Under the pieces are notes generated by a model. The model saw only the letters and a program-made list of their open reading frames with translations. It ran no database searches and had not been told where the DNA came from. From Tubiluchus corallicola (taxonomy: Eukaryota > Priapulida > Priapulimorpha > Priapulimorphida > Tubiluchidae), in assembly GCA_030141605.1 (NCBI GenBank), contig JAQGDQ010000174.1, forward strand, positions 186,001-250,000: a stretch of 64,000 bases of DNA, read 5' to 3'. Of this stretch, positions 11,901 to 25,200 are shown piece after piece. How positions within the stretch are numbered: the stretch's first letter is position 1; each line of letters begins with the position of its first letter. The translations under genes and the position numbers were made by a program.

Positions 11901-14900
11901 ATTCATGATAGCCAGGTTTCTGCAAATTCTATTTCAGTTATTAAATTGCATTTTCAGCAAGTTGAGGAGCCACACCCTGTACAAGATTTCGTCTTTCTGC
12001 CAGAAGCTCGCCTAAAACGAGAGGCAAGAGATCTGGCCTTATTCTCACCTGATCGAACAAGAGGCGACATTCCGTCGAGCCACGAAAGCAAACCTCCATC
12101 TAGCGGTTCTCTACCTGGTTTAGCATCAGAAGGCGTATTACCTCTGCCAACTGTTCCGTCGTCTGTCACCGATGTCTCTACTAGGTATTTGTCTTTGTGA
12201 ATTTGATTTGTGAGACTAGCTTTTTAGTTTTTATTACTTTTACAATAGTTACATTACTTGTTGTGTAGCATGCTGTCTTAATGATAAATTTTGCTTTCAT
12301 CATTTTTGACATTCTTATCATTACGTGTTTTGGATGCTACTGTAGGGACTTATCCCATTAAAGCACAAGAATTGCTACATAAAGCAAAAAAAATCGTCTT
12401 GAAATTTTGAATCACCTACAAGTTACGCTGTCTTATTGTGAACAGTAGTTGTGTTAGCACACTGTACAAAAACTTGTAAATTTAAATTCTGGCGATGACT
12501 GTTAGGTGCAACCATTTTAACGGTAGGTCGTTTGTAACAAGAGTAACGTTGCACAAAGTTTTAAAAAACAATCAAAGCTTTTGTAGTATACTTCACTAAC
12601 TAAGCAAAGACATAAATTACTTGATCTTATCAAGAAGATTAATAGCATGATTTTTGGTTAGTCAGTGGTGTCTTATTAGGCGCCGGGAACATTTAAATTG
12701 CTAAGAATTTTCTTTCACAGTTACACACGTCTTTCAAACAGATAAGCGTAATGCTAAGAATTTAAATATGTAGACATTTTTTTGGTAAATACATTAAAAT
12801 TGCCTTTTTTCCTCTTTAACTTTTGCTTTTATTGCTTGTATAGAGAGCATAACTGAATAGGCATCTTAAAGAAAACAGTGAAAATAAAAACAGGCAGTTT
12901 TGACTCGAGATGAATTAGTAAAGACAATTCTATAAAAATTGGAATAAGAAAACTGTGTGTTTTAGTTTTAAAAATATTGATGCAATTCAATGTGACCCTA
13001 TACATGCAGTCTTGCACCTTTTCTATTTTGTTACAGAGACAACAGGATGCAAATCACTTTTGCCAAAGAGTCTGATTCCGGTCAGTACAAATGTGTGGCT
13101 AGTAGCATTTCTGGAGACATTCAAAAAGATTTTTATGTTCAAGTTTTAGGTAAGTTTTATGTTAGTTCAATGCATATATAATGTTTTTATAAATGACTTA
13201 ATTTAACTGTTGATACTTTTATTAATATGTTATATTATAGTAAATATTATATCCAACAGGATAAAAGGTGCCTGAATGTCTCAATTTCATTTTGTCTAGA
13301 TGACGTTATTAACAATGTTTATGGTCTTGTAACTTGTCAAATCTGCCATGCTAGGGCTACTCACCTGCACTATTCTTGTTCACGTATTTTCTTGTTTATT
13401 TTTTGGTTATGACAAGCAATGGCACGTGAGTTTTCAAAACTTACACCATTGACTGAGAATGTTTAAGTGGTGGTTTGTGGCAAATTTCAGTAGGCTAAGA
13501 AGTGACTTGTTGAACGTTTTAACATGAAACGAAACGAACTTTTTTAAGCCATCTGATATGGAAGATATCGGGGAATTATAAATTCATGTTTAGTAAATAA
13601 AAACTACAGGAAGACGAGATAAATTAAAACACTGTGTTCATATCTTAAGATCGTTATTTTGATTACAAGATTTGTTATTAGACTTAATTCACCATTGATG
13701 CATAGATTTTTTATTAATTCAACTCTTCATCATAATGTTGTTATTTTCGATTAAAATCACAGATATTTCTGTTTAGCTTAATTATTCAGCAATCAATGTT
13801 AATTCGGTATTAATGTACTTTCACTTGAAACTACAGATATTTTTATTCAGTTAATTAGTATCGTGCTAAGCAGAAATCAACATTGATGTCGCATCATTGG
13901 CCGTATTTTTACTTTAATACAGGTAACTTTATTATTTGACACGTATAACTTTGTAATAATTTTTGCATTTTTACAGTCTGCTTTTTCCCTCTCACTTCTT
14001 CTTTTTTCCAACAGTTCCTCCTGAAATAGAAGAAACCGAGCAAGATCTTGTTGTGGTGGAGAACCACCCCGTCACAATCGAGTGCCCTTCTACTGGATCA
14101 CCCCAGCCGATCGTAACCTGGCTCAAAAATGGGGAGCTCATTCATTTCGAGCAAGCGTACAGTGAGAAGATACAAATAATGTCGAGCGGCAATGTTTTAC
14201 ACATTCCAAGTGCCGAGCAAATGCATGAAGCCAAGTACATGTGCAGAGTTACGAATGATGCCGGTCTTTCAGAGAGGGAATTCCGCCTGACAGTGTTAGG
14301 TAGGTTACCAAATGTTTTGCTTAGCAGAATAACTGCACGGGTATCCTCTTTAACGATAATTTCTCAGTGTGAAACATTCTTCTTTTTTTGTAGAATAACC
14401 TAATCTTTTCCTTTTCTAAATTGATAAGTAACAGTGATTCTCAATAGACTGTCTGAAAATAAAGTGTTAAAGTTTTTGTTAAATATCAAAAAAACCGTAT
14501 TGAATTTAGATATTAAATTTAACTATACTAAAATTTAAAACGTCAGTCTTAAAGTTTTTGTTAAATATTAAAAATACCACATTAGATTTAGATATTAAAT
14601 TTAACTATATTAAAATTTAAAAGTCCGCAATATTTCACAGTCTGTGTCAAATCTTATTACTGATTGACAAACTTGCAGACTTTGTATCTGTAGCATTCCC
14701 ATCTTTTTATTAAGTCTGTGATTTTTAGAAATTTTTTTGCATTGAGAAATGGAGTTCGAATGTTATGGTGTTAGTTTCCTATACTGCAGAGTCATTCATG
14801 TTTTTTAATGTTTTTAGTGCATTTTCCTTTAGAAATTATAAAAATAAAAATATAATTGCTTTTCAAATTCGTACTCTTTTAGTTTCTTAATAAAATAACT

Positions 14901-17900
14901 GGCCTGTTTGGCATGAAAGCAAGATACACTGCCATCTTATGGTTATTCTAAATATGGTGTCGTTGCATATTTAATGAATTTGGAGAAATTAGTGTCCTAA
15001 GGGAGATGTCATTAAATGTAATACTTGAGGTCCAGGATGTTACTAAAATATTCTATGTAATAACGTTTATGAAATAACAAACTATTTCATTAATTTCTTA
15101 TATGAAGAACAATAGAGACAGATACTGTCAATGAACAATAGTCTATTTAGGAAGTATTTTTTATTCTAGTGATTGAATATTTCTCTTTCTTCTTTAGATT
15201 ATATTTTTATATGTTTCCTGTAATTCTCTAAATTTGTGTTCAAATAAAGACATAAATATTTTAGATTTATGTACACATTGCAGTCTACTCTAATTTATTG
15301 TATTCTCTACCAGTTTATGTGTGTAAAGTTCAAAGTTTTAAAGACAATTATTAAACAAGCCTGGTAGCTTTACTAATTGGTTCTGTAACAAATGGGGATG
15401 CTTCTATGATCTTACGCAGCTCACAGAGCTCGTAATTGAGGAAGACAACTAATTATAAATGTCGGCTTTATATACCAAAACAAAGAAAATATTCATTTTT
15501 TCTTGTTGTTTTCTATTATAGTGCCTCCAAGCATTCCAAATACAGTCAAAGATCATTATCAGGTGATTCGTCATGGAACTATCACAATCGGCTGCCCAGC
15601 TGTTGGTAAACCACCTCCCGAAATACGATGGATGAAAAATGGGCGACGTTTTAATGCGAAAAAGCATGAGGTGCTAAACTTTTCTTTCAAATGAATTTAC
15701 AGTGTAACCTTGTGCATTAATCTTATGGCAGTATGCATTAAAACATTGTCCAGCTTTTACTTTGGTCAAAGAGAATAAAGAACTTAGTTAATTCATTTCA
15801 GTTAGTTCAGTAAGTCACAGCCTATGCTCAGCTTTAATGCAAAACTGGACCCAATCTTAAAACTGTAGGTCAGACTAACCTACACTTTTAAATAAGGAAA
15901 GCAGACATACTATTTTTTCCATAATGCCTTACATGAAATAATTATTACCACACAAGCGCAATTTCACATTTGCACCACTAGTTATTCACTGTTATTTCGC
16001 CATTCGATTTTGTGTTAATTCTTTATGGATATTGATGATTATATGACATGTAAATTTTCTAGCTCTTTGTTTATTTATCTTTACTTCCTAGATTAATGCT
16101 AATGGTAAGCAGCTGAAACTGAAGCGCATCACGGGCCGTCATGCCGGGACCTATACGTGCCGGGCGCAGAATTCGGCAGGAGAAGCAGAGAAGGACTTTA
16201 GAGTCGAAGTTTTATGTAAGTCATTTTAGCTACAGTAAACTGATGTCTGAAAATATGCATTCTTACGTATCGTGTATGTTTTCTGAGTACTTTACATCAG
16301 TTAAAATTAATTTCAGTGCCACCCATAATCAATACACCTTCGCAAGACTACGACTTGATGGTGGATCAGCCGTTGAATTTGGAATGTGCAGTTGAAGGAA
16401 CACCTAAACCCATAGTCAACTGGCTCATTGATGGACAAGGTCTGACTCCAGAAAGGGCTAGTACAAAGGACATCAAATTGTCAAGGTAGTCCATATATTT
16501 TGTATCTTGTGGCTTTCTATTGTATTACATTTACAGTTGTGCAGTTGTGCTCATGAAAAATAAATCAAGCAAATTGTATTTGTAGCTTAGCTAAAGAATA
16601 ATCAAACCTATTGAAAATGTACTGAAATTACATATGATTTGCATGTAGTATTTAGAATAAGATATGTAACACAATTTTTACCAACTATTTGTTTATGAAT
16701 TGACAAAGAACCATACTAAAAAGCAGTTTCAAAATTTTTCCAAAACATTGACAGATTTCTGGAATTTAAGTTTTTTTTTTGATGCAGTCCTGTAAAAAAC
16801 TTAGCAACTTTTCATTGCATGTCCTAGGTGTATTGACGTTTTGTAATGTTATCTACAATTAAAACATACAGCAAATCATGAATTATCTCTGTTTGTACAT
16901 CAGAAAACATTTTTTTAAGTTAATGGTGAAAATAGCTTGTTAAATACATGCTTTTCGTAATAGTAAGTACCCAATATTTTCATTTTTTTGTTTGTAATGA
17001 TTTATTAATTGTACTTATTGTTGTTTTGTTATGGCGCATAGGTCAGGTCAGAAACTAGATGTGGCACGTATACAGACACATCACTCAGGCATCTATACAT
17101 GTCAAGCTGAAAATGATGCTGGAGAGGATGCAAGAGATTTTCATATACAAGTATTTGGTAAAATTTGACATCGCTTTTTGTATTTTATGCTAGTTTAACT
17201 ATTTGCCAAGAAAGCATACAGTGCAGTTGTCTGTCCTAATTTTGCTTAGTGCACAAAATGTTTGTCGGAAAGGTGATTCAGTAATAGTTCTTCATAAATA
17301 ATATTATACAATATAATTCTATATGGCTTTATATTTGGTATGTATTCTTCCAGTTGCTCCAACCATTAACCTAAAAGGTGCAGACGAGCTTCGGGTACTA
17401 ATCGACCAGCCTGTTACAATTGAATGTCCAGTATCAGGAGTTCCACCACCATCTATTGTTTGGCTGAAAGATGGTTATCCTCTAGATCACCAAGAAGCTC
17501 TGATAAACAACATTCGAATAGGTATGATTAGTAAAGTAAAAAAGTTCTCTAGTGCCCCGGATTTTTCTGCACTAACTGCTTAGCAACTAATTCATTTTCT
17601 TTTGCTTTTGCTGCTATTAATCTTGTATTTTGCTTAAAAATGGTTTGACATAACATTTTGAAATTTTCCTAGTACAAGACTAATATGAATGTGTGTTGTA
17701 AAAAAAGCTGGTGTTTAAAGAGAGGAGTTAATTAACATCTCTTGAGTTTAAAAAGTGTAATTTATTTCAAAGGATACGACAAGCGTGAAGACAAATTTGT
17801 TCACTCTTTGCTTCTAAAAGTTTGTGTTTTTTATTAATATGAACCATTCTAGAGTCATCTTGTTACTATTATAAATAATTAGGCCTACTGTGAACTGATA

Positions 17901-19200
17901 CACTAACTCGAGGTAGTATCATAGCTTATTATTTACTGTTATACCATATGTCATAACATACATATATACTAATCTATTCTAAATAAAGGGTGTAAGTTCT
18001 TCGTATGCGAAAATTCATTGCATGAAAATATCTACAGTTTAGTGAATTTGCATGATCTGTTGCTGCATTATGTGAGAACTAATGCATTAATGCTTCTATC
18101 CAGTTTTTATTTTACTCATGAAAATGATCTTAGAATACTAACCACATTATCTGTTTAGAGCCAATGAATGGGTTACTATTGTTTGAAGGTGTGTCATATA
18201 TGGCTTCATATGTCCATGGCACTTTTTCATATACAATTGATGCTGGTAAGATATTTCTTACAGATGCATAATATTTGTATCTCAGATTAATCAGTTTTTA
18301 ATTTTAATGTGCATTAAGCTTATGCAATATGCTGAAGACATAGAAAAGGCTTTACCATATGGAGTGACAATATGCGAATAAAGATAGTGAATATATATAT
18401 AGTTAACTTTCATAATGTATTGCTGTTAGACTTGTTGGATCGGGTATTACAGAGTAGAGTGGCTGAATTACTTGCCAAGAATAACGATTATCAGTTTAGT
18501 ATTATTTGTGCTCTTATTGTGTCCTTTGTGGTCATTTATTTGCTAGTGTGGAAACTGTGGTTTATATCACGTGTTTCATCTTGTTAAAGTTTTTCTTTTT
18601 CTGTGTAGTTAAAGGAGGAGAACAGCTGCACATAACCAGAGCACAGCTGGAACATGACTCAACTTACACTTGCCGCGCTTCTAATGCTGCAGGAGAGGCA
18701 GATAAGACATTTGACTTAAGCGTCTTGGGTAGGTTTTCGTTGCATTTCTCTTTTAAAAATGTCAATTTCATGCCAAAAATCAACGATTCATTTTTCTGGT
18801 AAGCAAAATTTCATATCAGAAATTGTTAAAGCTTTTGCTAATGTATCAGTTTTTCACAAATTTAATTGTTTTTTTTAGTGGAACCTACAATAGATATGGC
18901 AAACGTTCACGGCATATTGAGAGTTGTCCTGGACGAATCTATCACTGTTGAATGTCCAGCAAGGGGTAGCCCTCGTCCACAGGTGTCCTGGCTTCAAGAC
19001 AGGTTGCCGTTGCCAGAAAATAACAGATATGAACAACTAGATGACGGTTTCATGTTCAGGTTAGTATATAACAAGGGTTACAAATTGCAAAACTTTACAA
19101 TAATAAATTATTTTTCAATGTCTTCTCAACTTATTAACAGTTATGTTAATTGTTGTTGGTAAATCTAAACTGTTAGGTTTAAAGTCTTATAATGATGATG

Positions 19201-19263
<63 letters not shown>

Positions 19264-22200
19264 TGATAATATTGATTTCCTTTGAGACACATAGTCTGGG
19301 CTAACATGTTAACTCCATCAGGACCACACCATTCAAAATAGGTCTTATAAGACCTATGATTATTCTGCTACTGTATGAGCACAGACATAACTAATTGATT
19401 ACAAATTAGGTCCTGTTCTATTCAGGAGAAGCACTTTAAGCATTTATAAGTGACTTAAACAAAATTTAGAAAAACATGCTGTTTTCAGGCACTCCGACTT
19501 ATCCAATTGAGTTGGTTAGTCTGGTGTACACTTGGGCGAATGTACACCCTAATTTATTGATCACCTGCTTGTTATAGCCCAAGCTGTGTAGTGTTCTGCT
19601 GCTATTCTGGGAAAAACCAACCAAAAGCCAAGGTCAAATTAAGGTCATTTCACCTTTTAACAGTTATGTGCATTAACTTAAATGACGCCATGCAAAATGT
19701 AGCAAACGCTTACAATCCCAAAGGAGTTAAATAACGCAATACTTATTTATGTGGTCCTGATTATTATTACATGTAAGTTGCTTTAATAAACCTGCGTGCT
19801 TGATCAAAGCACTAGTGATACCATTTCTTTCTTTGGTATGACTCGGTCAGCAATTGAACCCATGACCTCCCGGGTGAGAACCGTGCATGCTATCATTAAG
19901 CTATACTACCCTATATAAATGTTGTCAAAGTGAAATTCTACAGTTATAAATGTTTTCATCGATTTTTTTTATAAGGCAAAGCAAAATGATTGAACCAATG
20001 CTAAAATTGCTAAGATATAATATCAGCTATAATTTTTGTCAGTATTTAGTATTGCCATAGCTTTTGAAGACTTATAAGTGAAATTTATTGCATTTTAGTC
20101 TAAGAATAACTGATGCGAAAGTAACCGATGAGGCTCTCTATACTTGTATTGCATCAAACGAAGCAGGAAGAACTCACCAAGATTTCAGTCTCATGGTCAT
20201 GGGTAAATTCCTAATATTTATATTATTCTTTGATAAAATGACTTGTGAAAACTCAGCACAATTGCGATTGTTATTAAACAAAAACTTATGTGCTTCTGTG
20301 TTTAAATGAGATTATGCTAGGAATTATCGTTATTGCAACAAAATTTTCTTTTTTGTAAGTATAAATTACAATATTTTCTCAGATCAAAATAATTAGTGTT
20401 TTGCTGTTTCACCTTTAAATGGTATTGATTTTTTTAGAAATGCCGCTTTTGTACATGTTTTATACTAACTTGATTACCCTACATTGTCCTAGCTTAATTT
20501 CATCTGATGTTACAGTTCACCAATAATTACTGACTCAGGTACCATAGAAACTGTTCCATTTTATACTAACTTGATTACCTACATTGTCCTGCTTGATTTC
20601 ATCTGATTTTACAGTTCCACAGTATTACTGACTCATACCATAGAAACTGTTCCAGTTTATCTAACTTGATTATCCTACATTGTTCTTGTTTGATTTCATC
20701 TGATTTTACAGTTCCACCAGTAATTACTCACTCAGTTACCGTAGAAACTGTTCCAGTTTATACTAACTTGATTACCCTACATTGTCCTTGCTTGATTTCA
20801 TCTGATTTTACAGTTCCACCAGTAATTACGGACTCAGTCACCATAGAAACTGTTCCTGTTTATACTAACTTGATTACCCTACATTGTCCTAGCTTGATTT
20901 CATCTGATTTTACAGTTCCACCAGTAGTTACTGACTCACTTACCATAGAAACTGTTCCAGTTTATACTAACTTGATTATCCTACATTGTCCTAGCTTGAT
21001 TTCATCTGATTTTACAGTTCCACCAGTAATTACCGACTCTGGTACCATAGAAACTGTTCCAGTGATAAATAACCACAGATTATATCTGGAGTGTTCAGCA
21101 AGTGGAAGTCCTTTGCCTGAAATAATTTGGTACAAAGTGAGTTTCATTAGTGCATTATCTTAGGTCGTAGCAGTAGCTATAAAGTAATTAGTAGTATCTA
21201 TTAAGTCATTTTTATACAATTTTGTGGATATTTTCAAAATTATTGCTATGATGCTGCATTGTCTCTGAGAAATTTTTGTTGCTGTTTGGCTACATCGTAT
21301 TTTGATAGATGAATGATCACATGGCTAATAAATCACAAGTGATAGATTACAGTATCAAACATCTATCACATTCTATTTTTATGATGCTTATTTATATTAC
21401 ATTAAAAAGTCATGCTGACTGTGCTTACTAAGTTTGTCATCATTAACTGTTTATGTATAATTATATATATGCATATATGTGTGTGTGTGTGTGTGTGCGT
21501 GCGTGCGTGCGTGTGTGTGTTTGTGTGTGTGTGTGTAAACTATGAAGTATTTTGCTTCACCCAGTTTTTAGACGCAACACAATTTCTCACCTCATCTTGT
21601 CTTGAAGCATAAAATCTTCTCTCTTCCTTGAATTGTTATTATTTAAATTGACATTACTGACATCGGCATTATTGTCGAGAATGTCTTTGCAGTTGTTGAT
21701 GTAGTTTTAAGTTACATTATATAAAGAATAAACAGTATCTCTAATTTGGGAATGTCACAAATCTATTCATTACATATTGTGTAACTATGGTAATATATAA
21801 AATAGGCCCCTATTTAATTATTGCTCCGTTTTATTAAGTGAGCAGTATAATAATTCCAGTCAAACATCTTTATTGCACATTTTGGATCACAACGTTTGGG
21901 ATATAACATTGTCATCCTTGTTTTCTGCCAACAGGAAACATCGGTTTTATTCTTACTGTTATTAGTAAACTTGGCTTTAGTTGCTAGTGTAGAAGGCTTT
22001 TGTTTATAGTATTTCTCTAGGAAAGACTGAGCATGGTATATGGTATACATGTATTACCAAGAATTGCAGCAATTGCTATAATAGTCAATGGAAGTGGTGC
22101 TGACAAGCCTGTATTTGCTGTCCAATGGACTGTCTACTGTGTGTTCACCTCTCTTGAAGCTGACTTTTTTATCGTACTTTTCTCTGCCCATTCTAATGCT

Positions 22201-25200
22201 TTTGTAGCCACCTACCGAAGCTTTTTTGTCCAAATTGTGATGTAAAACATTTTATGTCTTTTTTTTTAGGATGGAACAAGAGTGAAACCTGGATCTAATA
22301 TAGTCCTAACAAGAAACCAGCTTCGGATTCTACGTGCCAGTTATAATGACACTGGTAGATACACATGTAAAGCCAGGAATGCAGCTGGCGAGGCTGATAA
22401 AATGTATATTGTGAAAACACTGCGTAAGTTATAACATTTGTGACCACTTTACCTAAGCATATAATTATTGAGTACTTTATTTGGCAAATGATAGATTGAA
22501 AGTTTTTTTGAAAGTAAACATTCGTCTAAAAAGTGTACGGCAGTTATGCTACCAAAAATTGTTTTCCTGTGTAACTGTTAAATAGGAAACTAACCGTTTT
22601 TGTTGCAGACTAAATAAACTCTTCATGAAGTAGTTGCTGATGCTATTGTCATGCAGTCAGCAAAAAAATTTAATGCAAAGAATCAGCTTAGTTGTCTATC
22701 AGTACCACACTGTACTGTGAGCATTACTTTGAGCAAGTAGCAGCTTTGTATTTCTTTAATCAGCTTTTCTCTAAAGAGATTAATAAATCTTTTTTCACTA
22801 GCTAGTGAATATTTTGTACAATATTTTCATCGAATACGTCTTTTTAAATTTAGTGCCTCCACAGATTGATGGAACAGAAAGAGCAGAACAAATATCAGCA
22901 GTAGTATCCGACTCCGTTACCCTGGATTGCAATGCTGGCGGATCTCCACCACCTGTTGTTACGTGGATTAAATCTGGTGTTCCAGTACAGCGAAATAGTG
23001 GATATCAGCTATCCGTAAGCAGATTTTGTAGTAATAGCGAATTGATTAAATTGGTTGATAATCTACTTTTAACCTTCGTGTAGTTTGCAAATTGTTTGTA
23101 AGCGTTTTAGACTTACATTATTAAGCAAGTTTTCTTAGAAATGCCTAATGAAAAACAAAATGTAATGCTAGCTATTTGTTGAATAGGGTTTCATTATATG
23201 ACTCTATTATCTCGTGTTAAAAAAAGACGTCTTTTTTCCATTTATTAAGCACTACGATAGTATTATTTAACTTTTTAGTGGTAAGTGGCGATTTCTGTTG
23301 TTTCATGTACTATTGAGTTACTTGCTGGTTCAACAGTAGAACTAAATATTTCTGGAAAAATTTATTGCACTGATTGCAGTGTTATGATAGGTTCTTTGCT
23401 AACGTAGAACAATGTAGTTAACTAGTCACTGTTACAGTTCTTTTTCTATCACTTGAAAAGTAAGTAGTTACTTTTACAATTCTTTTAAAAAGTAACTGGT
23501 ACATAACTTATCATGTCTGGTGTGATTATGAGACCGTTAAATTTCAACTCTAGAAATTTCAGTCTTGAACTCATGCTACTGACTTGCATGGCAAAAACTG
23601 CTGTTTAAAAACCATAAGTTGTACAGTAGAAGAATCTAATGGGTAGGGAAAAAAGACAACAATATTTATATGGCATGCGGTTAATAAACTTTGATTTGAT
23701 ACTAGATGATGGTAAAAGTAACTGTTATTTTCACTATAAGTTACAACAGAAACGGAAGTAGTTGGAGTTACAAGTTAGCCTCTAAAAAATTCTGACTCAT
23801 TGCAGTTACTGTTCCGCAATTTTGGAACTATTTTTTGGAACTACACTCATATCTCTGTTTACAGTAGTATGCTAAAGTCTAATACTACTGGTCTAATAAT
23901 ACTTCGGTTTACAGTAGGTTGTTAAAGTCTACTAAGCTAATACAGTAGGTGCCGTGTATTAGACTCACGGTAATGTAGAATCAATTACCTAATTGTCTGA
24001 AAAATGTCTAGTATGGGCCGCTCCAGACATACAAGCTACGCATGCGCATGTCATTACACGCTCATTGGTTGCACTGATGTAATGGTGTAAACAAAGTAAC
24101 GGCCCACCAACTAGCAATCAGCTCGCGAAACAACGTACTGCGTCCGTAGTATGCAAGACTTTTAACAGTCCAGATTTGCCCATTATCTGCAAAAGCGAGG
24201 TCCAGCAAATCGAGATATGAGTGTGGTCTCATTTGTACTGGGTTAATCCTATCACTGACTAATTGGAAAGCCTATGTTGTTCCTTTCCAAAGCCTCGCTG
24301 AATGAATGACTATGGTTTCTGTATTCTCGTTCATGATTGTTTTTGCTTTACAGCATAATGGGCAGAAATTATACATTCCTAACGTGCAGATCATCGATGC
24401 AGGGCAGTTCCGCTGTACTGCTTCAAATGCCGCTGGAAACACCACCAAAGATTTCATTTTAGATGTACTTGGTAATTACTTAACATATTTTGGAACAAAT
24501 AAAAATTTTGGAACATATTGAAGCAGCCAACATGACACCACAAGACATCAGAGTTTTGTAAACTTAATGGTTTAACAATATGCTTCTAGTTTTTGCTTCC
24601 TTAAGTATTTTTTTACTTTTGGAAATTTTGTTGTTTATTTGTTTGGTAACTGTGTGTTCTTTGTGCCACTTGGAAAGATGCATATATAATGCGTGGTAAA
24701 GCTTTGAGATGTTAACGTAAAAAGATCAATCTTGACTTTATATGCACTATAATTTCAGTACAATATGATATCAATTTTTTCTATGAACTTAACTTGTCAT
24801 TTTTAGTGGAACCTAGAATTAAGAACAGTATCCCATCCATCACAGCTGTGAAAGAAAGTACAGTGACAATACCTTGTGAAGTGGAAGGCTTGCCAACACC
24901 AAACGTAAAAACACTTTATATAATAACTAGTTTTTCAATTCTGACTCGTTAAATGTAAATATACAGTATGACTGTCACCTTTATTAAGTTTGCAAAACAT
25001 TTACACGATGCTTGCTAAGTGAAACTATTCTGTTTACACAATATATTTAATGTATGTATGGAGAGGAGGGGTATAAATTACTTTCTGAGTCAAACGAAAT
25101 ACATTCATTACCTGTTGCAATTGATTAGACTGATTTGGGAATGATAATTACGTGTATTTTTATCTGTATAATCTAGCTTGAAATGCAATGTTTACTGATT

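Noticed and set aside
11954-12169. Minus-strand 71-codon frame opposite the Ig 9 insert
   Set aside because: It is the complement of a GC-richer, stop-poor stretch; the plus-strand frame has matching splice signals and phase.
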